From Paracentrotus lividus (lineage: Eukaryota; Echinodermata; Echinoidea; Camarodonta; Echinidae): DNA of 64,000 bases. The translations under genes and the position numbers were made by a program. Below are positions 60,431 through 64,000 of the stretch, piece after piece; the first letter of the stretch is position 1; each line of letters begins with the position of its first letter. Location of the stretch: NCBI GenBank assembly GCA_940671915.1, contig CALNVZ010000649.1:2261247-2325246 (forward strand). The letters run 5' to 3'. The notes below the pieces were generated by a model. It did no database searches. It was given only the letters and a program-made list of their open reading frames with translations, and was not told the origin of the DNA.

Positions 60431-61040
60431 TAAAGGACTCATCCGGGCTGGAGTTTGCATTATAAGAAAAATAAAGTAAAATCGAAAAAGCACAACACTG
60501 AAAATTTCATCAAAATCGAATAAGAAATAGCAAAGTTATGAATTTTCTTATGTTTTGAATTTTTTAGGAAACAGTTCTTCAAATTGGCAAACTGATGATG
60601 TCTCAGTCCCCCTACTTTCTTTGTATTTTATTGTATGAAATACCAATTATCAAGATTTTCTGCCCCAAGGACATAAAAACATGGATTAATCCTTGTGGAA
60701 TGTTCAAGGTCACAAGTGCTTTTACTTATTTCAGTATGAGTGACAGATTTTCTGTATACGCAATATATGAAAAAATGAGATAAATAGGATTTCATATAAT
60801 AAAATACACAAGAAGTAGGGGGACTGTGACATCATCAGTTTGCTCATTTGAATATTCAAATATTCAAATGAGACAATGAGACAATTGCCAAGAACTGTTT
60901 TACAAAAAAAAATCAAGACCTAAAAAAATGCATAACTTTGTTATTTTTCATCCGATTTTGATGAAATTTTCTGTGTTGTGCTTGATGAATTTTGCTTAAT
61001 TTTACAAAACTTTTTCATTTCAGCCCCGACTCCTCCTTTA
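60431..61040. mobile_element. Palindromic TA-flanked element (610 bp)
   Basis: TAAAGGACTCATCCGGGCTG and, inverted, TAAAGGAGGAGTCGGGGCTG bound the element. Long subterminal arms pair, including the TTTCATCAAAATCG / CGATTTTGATGAAATTTTC and GATGATGTC-CAGTCCCCCTAC regions. Because of this, the same peptide start, MMSQSPYFLCILLYEI, appears on both strands (60595 + and 60830 -). These frames are not genes. Confidence 0.78.
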
Positions 61041-61399
61041 AAGAAATCTTGTCCAACTGGACACAAAAGTGTTGATAATTAAAAGTTCCGGACTGAAAGA
61101 ATTACAGGGGGGAAAAAATGAAATTTTGTATCTGAGCTTGTTGTATCAGGACAGTAGTGTGAAGTTAGCTGTAAAGGACATGCCAAATATGATTGAATCT
61201 TGTTTTAAGAGGCGACTGAAGTTAAACAAAAGAGATAGAAGCCAGTAAAAATAGCCAGAAAAAGTGAATAACAAATGCATCAAGACTGACATGTTTTGAA
61301 GACTGTAAAGTGAAGTTGTCAAACTTCAGAAGGTTGTCTATGGCACGCCAAAAGGGAATCAATTATTATTACATTTTACTATAACAAATATATATTTAT

Positions 61400-61855
61400 C
61401 ATTTACAAAACCATTTCACTCCAAGAAAAATACATATCTCTTTTACAAATTCATTTCACTCTACTTTAAAAATATGTTTCACTAAAATATATACATGTCC
61501 CTTTAAAGAAAATGTATTCACTTTTAACAAAATATATATTTATATATATATGTTTCACTTTTCACAAAATATATATGTTTCACTTTTCAAAAAAATATGT
61601 TTTAACTTTTCACAAAATATATATGTTTCACTTTTCACAAAATATGTTTTAACTTTTTACAAAATACAGGCCTATACATTTCAATTTTCAAAAAATATAT
61701 GTTTTACTTTGCACAAATATATGTTTCACTTTTCACAAAATATATTTCTCTTTTCGCAAAAATATATTTCTCTCAAAAATATATTTATCTTTTAACGAAA
61801 ATATATTTCTCTTTTGTAAAAAAATACATTTCACTTTTCACAAAAGAATATGGTT
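61400..61855. repeat. AT-rich minisatellite of 25-30 bp
   Basis: About 16 degenerate units of AAAATATATATGTTTCACTT followed by TTCAC. Frames through it (HFSQNIYVSLF) are repeat translations. Confidence 0.85.
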
Positions 61856-62825
61856 CACGGTGATAAAAATGAGTTTCACTAAAAAAAAAAATCATTCCAC
61901 TTTTTATATAATTACATCACATATAATTATCTCACTTCAGGTACGAAGGCATGGAACCCTTACACCGCATTGTTTGTTTGGAATAATCTGTACTTGCCAC
62001 GCATACGTTACTGTTCAGTACAGATGCGTGTATGTTTACATTGCATGTACGAGATGCGTGTACGAACACACAGTGTGCAATATAATTCATTCCTCTATCG
62101 CAATAACCTTTCACTCGGAAAAAACAAAACAAAAAAACACGATTTACTTTATTTTGAAATATATATGCCTCATTTTTCTTGGCCGAAAGGCGGCGCTGCG
62201 TATAGCAGGACGTGCAGGTTGATGGCCACACTGATGCAGCTCCCTGTGATAATAGTATTCTATGAGGCCATCACTGCCGCGCAGCATGAACAAAAAACTG
62301 ATTAGCTAATAATTGATTAGCCCAATGTTATGTTCATTTCAGTTTGTAAGCTTTAGTATAATCGATTATAATGAAAAAAAATATAAGTAATTAGAAATGT
62401 CTGCTATCGGTGTTCTTCTTTCCATCATGTTTTGTGCTCACAATATGATTAAAAAGTCAAACAAAGAGATCAAACAGTAAATGTCCTTAAATACATTCGC
62501 TTGCAGATAATTCGAAATATAGTTGAATATTATATAAAAGTGCATGCCCATACCTTACTAAGCAAAGTCATCCCTTGACGTACCAGATGAATCAGACATT
62601 ACACAGGAGTGTTTGGCATTTTTTTTCTGGCTTTTGTGTTTTTTAAAAAACTATATTATGTTTTTCCCGCGAACATATAAGGAGCCCTTAGTTACAGTTG
62701 TCCGCAAAATTGTTCATACCCCTTACATTTTTTAAGCTTTTTGAATTTTAAATGAATGAGTTTTGTCAAACTTTTTGGTTCCCAACATCTGGACTATTAG
62801 GAAAGTTTGACATTTTTTAATAACA
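61856..62825. other. DDR intron 4, no supported exon
   Basis: A GC-richer stretch at 62175-62290 (GCGGCGCTGCG, GACGTGCAGG) overlaps three short frames, none recognised or spliced convincingly. Confidence 0.35.
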
Positions 62826-62827
62826 AT

Positions 62828-63320
62828 ATTCTGTGAAGCGCTTTGAGCAGTTTAACTGAAAAAGCGCTATATGAAAATCGAGATTATTATTATTGTTATT
62901 TTTTATCATTATGCTGCCCAATTCGTTCTAATTTGTTACCCCAGTCAAGTACCACCCCCCAAAAAAAAAAAATTAAATATATTAAAAACAAATATAAAAT
63001 AAATAAATAAAAAATTAAAAAATTAAAAACAAAACAAAACTAATTAATAGGCCTACAAAATTAAAAACAAACAAAAACAAAAACATGCGCTATATGAAAT
63101 CGAGATATTATTATTATTTGTATTTTTATCATTATGGCTGCCAATTCGTTCTAATTTGTTACTCCAGTCAAGTACCACCCCCCCCCCCCAAAAAAAAAAT
63201 GAAATTAAAAAAAAAATAAATAAATAAAAATAAATAAATAAATAAAATTAAAAAATTAAAAACAAAACAAAACTAAATAATAGGGCCTACAAAATTAAAA
63301 AACAAAACAGAAACAAAAAC
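62828..63320 (+). repeat. SINE-like tail with a tandem duplication of about 223 bp
   Basis: GAAGCGCTTTGAGCAG followed by AAAGCGCTATATGAAAATCG and an (ATT)n tract is the common 3' end of many invertebrate SINE/LINE elements. The following segment (CCAATTCGTTCTAATTTG, CCAGTCAAGTACCACC, C/A runs, TAGGCCTACAAAATT) is repeated once with a period of about 223 bp. Confidence 0.6.
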
Positions 63321-63422
63321 ATGCGTGTATCCTTGGATGAGGTGGGGAGGCAAGAGCAAGGGGGTCACTCAAGGAAAACTAATTATTCCCATGCGTGTTC
63401 ACACACCATAAAAATATAGCCC

Positions 63423-63757
63423 TACACTCTGTTAAAAAAAAAATACAGAAAGAATACGGCAAAGTGATGTCAGCAGAGTCGCCATACAAAAATGTAATTT
63501 AAAAAAAAACAGTTTTGTTGTAAATTTCTCCCTTAAGAATTGATGAAAGAGAAGGAAAAATATCATTAGAGTTTTATAGCATATGTATTTGGTTAAAACG
63601 GAAAAAAATGTGTTACTCCTGATGTATATTTTCTATCTCTCACGTAATTATTTGCAGGAGAAACTTACAACAAAACTGTTTTTTGAATTACATTTTTTTA
63701 TGGCAACTCTACTGACAGCAGATTTGCTGTAAAAATACAAATATTTTTTACAGTGTA
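63423..63757. mobile_element. Inverted-repeat element with arms of about 105 bp
   Basis: TACACTCTGTTAAAAA at the left and TTTTTACAGTGTA at the right, with pairing through GAGTCGCCATA / TATGGCAACTC and ACAGTTTTGTTGTAAATTTC. CCC flanks both sides, a possible 3-bp target duplication. Confidence 0.7.
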
Positions 63758-64000
63758 CCCTATAAACTGGCGTATTACCCATACCGAAATTTTCACGCCT
63801 ATTCGATAAAATAATACTGGAAAAAAGTAACATACCATAAATGGCGCAAAGACGGTAAAATTTAGCACCCGAAACAGAATTTTAACCTGAAAACACCTCT
63901 ATTTTGATGAAAATGCTGTCGATGATAAGAACACCCCTTAACGTCGTCGACGACGCCGGAAGGCTGGATACAAAAATTTTAGGCCCTACCCGATTTAGAA
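63758..64000. other. Window end, no feature seen
   Basis: Includes an unexplained CpG-rich string near 63940 (CGTCGTCGACGACGCCGG), itself a small palindrome. Confidence 0.3.

Noticed and set aside
60595..60916. Two ORFs starting with the same 16 residues on opposite strands
   Set aside because: Caused by the palindromic arms of the element at 60431-61040.
61550..61795. 81-codon ORF of HFSQNIYVSLF repeats
   Set aside because: Translation of an AT-rich minisatellite.
54577..64000. Search for the next DDR exon (linker, transmembrane, kinase)
   Set aside because: No stretch with suitable phase, splice sites and DDR-like residues was found; the gene must continue past the window.

Overview
This window is animal nuclear DNA. 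It is AT-rich, sparsely coding and crowded with short inverted-repeat transposons, homopolymer runs and minisatellites. The words ACATGTA and TAGGCCTA recur throughout. The repeat style and the one recognisable gene point to a marine invertebrate deuterostome, most likely an echinoderm. That assignment is by impression and is not proven by the sequence.

One gene can be supported with confidence: the 5' part of a discoidin domain receptor (DDR) homologue on the + strand. Its signal-peptide exon is at 26447-26537. Three further exons (49440-49551, 53372-53609, 54169-54316) encode a complete discoidin domain with the four cysteines of the family. All splice phases agree and give 196 codons. The transmembrane segment and kinase must lie beyond position 64000. 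Intron 1 is about 22.9 kb and intron 4 is longer than 9.6 kb. A leader of about 1.1 kb upstream of the ATG carries a TATA-like box, a good splice acceptor and an upstream ORF.

The most interesting local structure is in this gene. The first half of exon 3 and its acceptor have been copied twice in tandem upstream (52908-53371), giving two decoy acceptors that lead to an in-frame stop. Exon 4 has a second copy (54428-54576) that is open and in phase but has no convincing acceptor.

Region by region: 1-25313 is intergenic or upstream sequence with many MITE-like elements. It includes a four-level nest at 4566-7444, a CpG-richer patch at 11690-11960 and two weak candidate exons near 10.7-11.2 kb. 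25314-26537 is the leader and first coding exon. 26538-49439 is intron 1, with a 266-bp tandem repeat split by a 1.4-kb palindrome, a fold-back element with duplicated arms, a piggyBac-like MITE, an 11-bp minisatellite and a possible minus-strand exon near 40.1 kb. 49440-54576 holds exons 2-4. 54577-64000 is intron 4, with a 1.7-kb minisatellite rich in CCCTAA-like words, perfect-TIR MITEs and an AT-rich 25-30 bp repeat.

I saw no tRNA, rRNA, CRISPR, viral genome or full-length transposase. Most of the short open frames are chance or repeat-derived. Repeat family names are inferred from terminal repeats and target-site duplications only.
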